Assembly: GCA_947581885.1 (NCBI GenBank)
Contig: CANPWF010000107.1
Span: 1 to 6,218, forward strand
Source of the DNA: an uncultured Clostridia bacterium
GTDB taxonomy: Bacteria > Bacillota > Clostridia > Christensenellales > Borkfalkiaceae
Direction: 5' to 3'
Length of the DNA: 6,218 nucleotides
Shown here: one piece after another, positions 5,678-6,218 of the stretch
Layout: every line of letters begins with the position of its first letter
Numbering within the stretch: position 1 is the first letter of the stretch
Program-made: the position numbers and the translations under genes
Notes under the pieces: model-generated
What the model was told of the DNA's origin: nothing
Seen by the model: only the letters and a program-made list of their open reading frames with translations
Database searches by the model: none

Positions 5678-6218
5678 AAACGCTTGCCTTTTCCGAGTTC
5701 TGGTATTGGATGCTCCTCATGGCGGTCGTCTGCTACTTTGTCGGCTGCTTCAACTTTGCCGTGCTCATCGCGAAGATCAAGCATAAGGATATCAAGAAGA
5801 TGGGGAGCGGCAACCCCGGCACCATGAACGTGAGCCGCGAATTCGGGCTCAAAATCGGGCTTTTGAACTTCCTCCTCGACGCGTGCAAAGGGGGGATCCC
5901 CGCCGTTATCAGCTACTTTATCTTCAAAAATTATGTGTTCGAAGGCTCCTTGGTCGTCGTCTCCGACTTCACGAGATATTTTTGCGGCGTGTTCGTCATC
6001 GTCGGGCACATCTTCCCCGTGACGATGAAATTCAAAGGGGGGAAGGGGATCGCCTCGACGCTCGGGCTGTTCTGGTTCTGCCTCGCCTGCGAACGGTGGT
6101 GGTACTTCCCGATCTCCACCGCCGCGCTCCTTTTCCTTGTCGTCGGGTATATCGCCCTCACCGAGTGGGGCTCGATGGGCTCCCTTTTGGGCGTGACGGG
6201 CTTCTCGATCTGGCAGGG
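5674..6218 (+). CDS. plsY: Acyl-phosphate:glycerol-3-phosphate acyltransferase PlsY, cut at the right edge
   Basis: PlsY is an integral membrane enzyme that moves an acyl group from acyl-phosphate (made by PlsX) to glycerol-3-phosphate, the first step of phospholipid synthesis in most Gram-positive bacteria. The frame is open from ATG 5674 to the end of the window, 181 codons plus two bases, with no stop. The family's conserved loops appear in order: GSGNPGTMNV (44-53), DACKGGIP (69-76) and GHIFPVTMKFKGGKGIAST (111-129). Hydrophobic segments lie at about 11-33, 76-96, 101-119, 127-139 and 146-163. AGGAG at 5664-5668 is 5 bases before the ATG, which overlaps the der stop. Most family members are about 190-220 residues, so only a short C-terminal piece is probably missing. 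One small oddity is TM where many relatives have AT in the GSGNPGATN motif. In Clostridia gpsA often follows, but that region is not visible here. Confidence 0.95.
   Translation, partial: MKTLAFSEFWYWMLLMAVVCYFVGCFNFAVLIAKIKHKDIKKMGSGNPGTMNVSREFGLKIGLLNFLLDACKGGIPAVISYFIFKNYVFEGSLVVVSDFTRYFCGVFVIVGHIFPVTMKFKGGKGIASTLGLFWFCLACERWWYFPISTAALLFLVVGYIALTEWGSMGSLLGVTGFSIWQ

Noticed and set aside
1..6218. CRISPR arrays, tRNA or rRNA genes, insertion sequences, phage or defence genes
   Set aside because: I saw no regularly spaced repeats, tRNA-like or rRNA sequence, transposase motifs or defence domains; nearly every base is accounted for by the genes listed.

Overview
The window looks like a piece of a Gram-positive chromosome from the Firmicutes, probably a GC-rich member of the Clostridia. 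The gene order divIVA-like/lspA/rluD/pyrR is known from Bacillus and relatives, and der next to plsY is common in Clostridia. By eye the GC content is about 60%, with C or G strongly preferred at third codon positions. A Christensenellales-type gut lineage would fit, but this is only a guess.

Layout: all seven genes are on the plus strand and tightly packed, like one long housekeeping operon. (1) Nicotinate phosphoribosyltransferase (NAD salvage), whose native 5' end is missing. (2) A DivIVA-like coiled-coil protein. (3) lspA, lipoprotein signal peptidase, with a long charged C-terminal tail. (4) An RluD-type pseudouridine synthase. (5) pyrR, the pyrimidine operon regulator and uracil phosphoribosyltransferase. 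(6) An unrecognised 108-residue membrane protein. (7) der/engA, the double GTPase of 50S ribosome assembly. (8) plsY, the membrane glycerol-3-phosphate acyltransferase, cut by the right edge (counting it, eight coding genes in all). Four-base stop/start overlaps (ATGA or GTGA) or gaps of 10-17 bases join the genes, so translational coupling is likely. I see no promoter or intrinsic terminator between them, and no gene-free stretch longer than 20 bases inside the operon.

The most unusual structure is at the left edge. Bases 1 to about 93 are not upstream sequence. Read on the minus strand they encode the proper N-terminal part of a nicotinate phosphoribosyltransferase, in frame for 30 codons. 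The first 36 bases form an inverted repeat with bases 94-129 of the plus-strand gene. The three mismatches between the arms all fall at synonymous third codon positions. The left end is therefore a fold-back junction between two diverged alleles of the same gene. The likeliest cause is a chimeric join in an assembly of mixed strains; a real head-to-head rearrangement is less likely. The rest of the window is ordinary conserved housekeeping DNA, and I found no convincing evidence of a new biological system.
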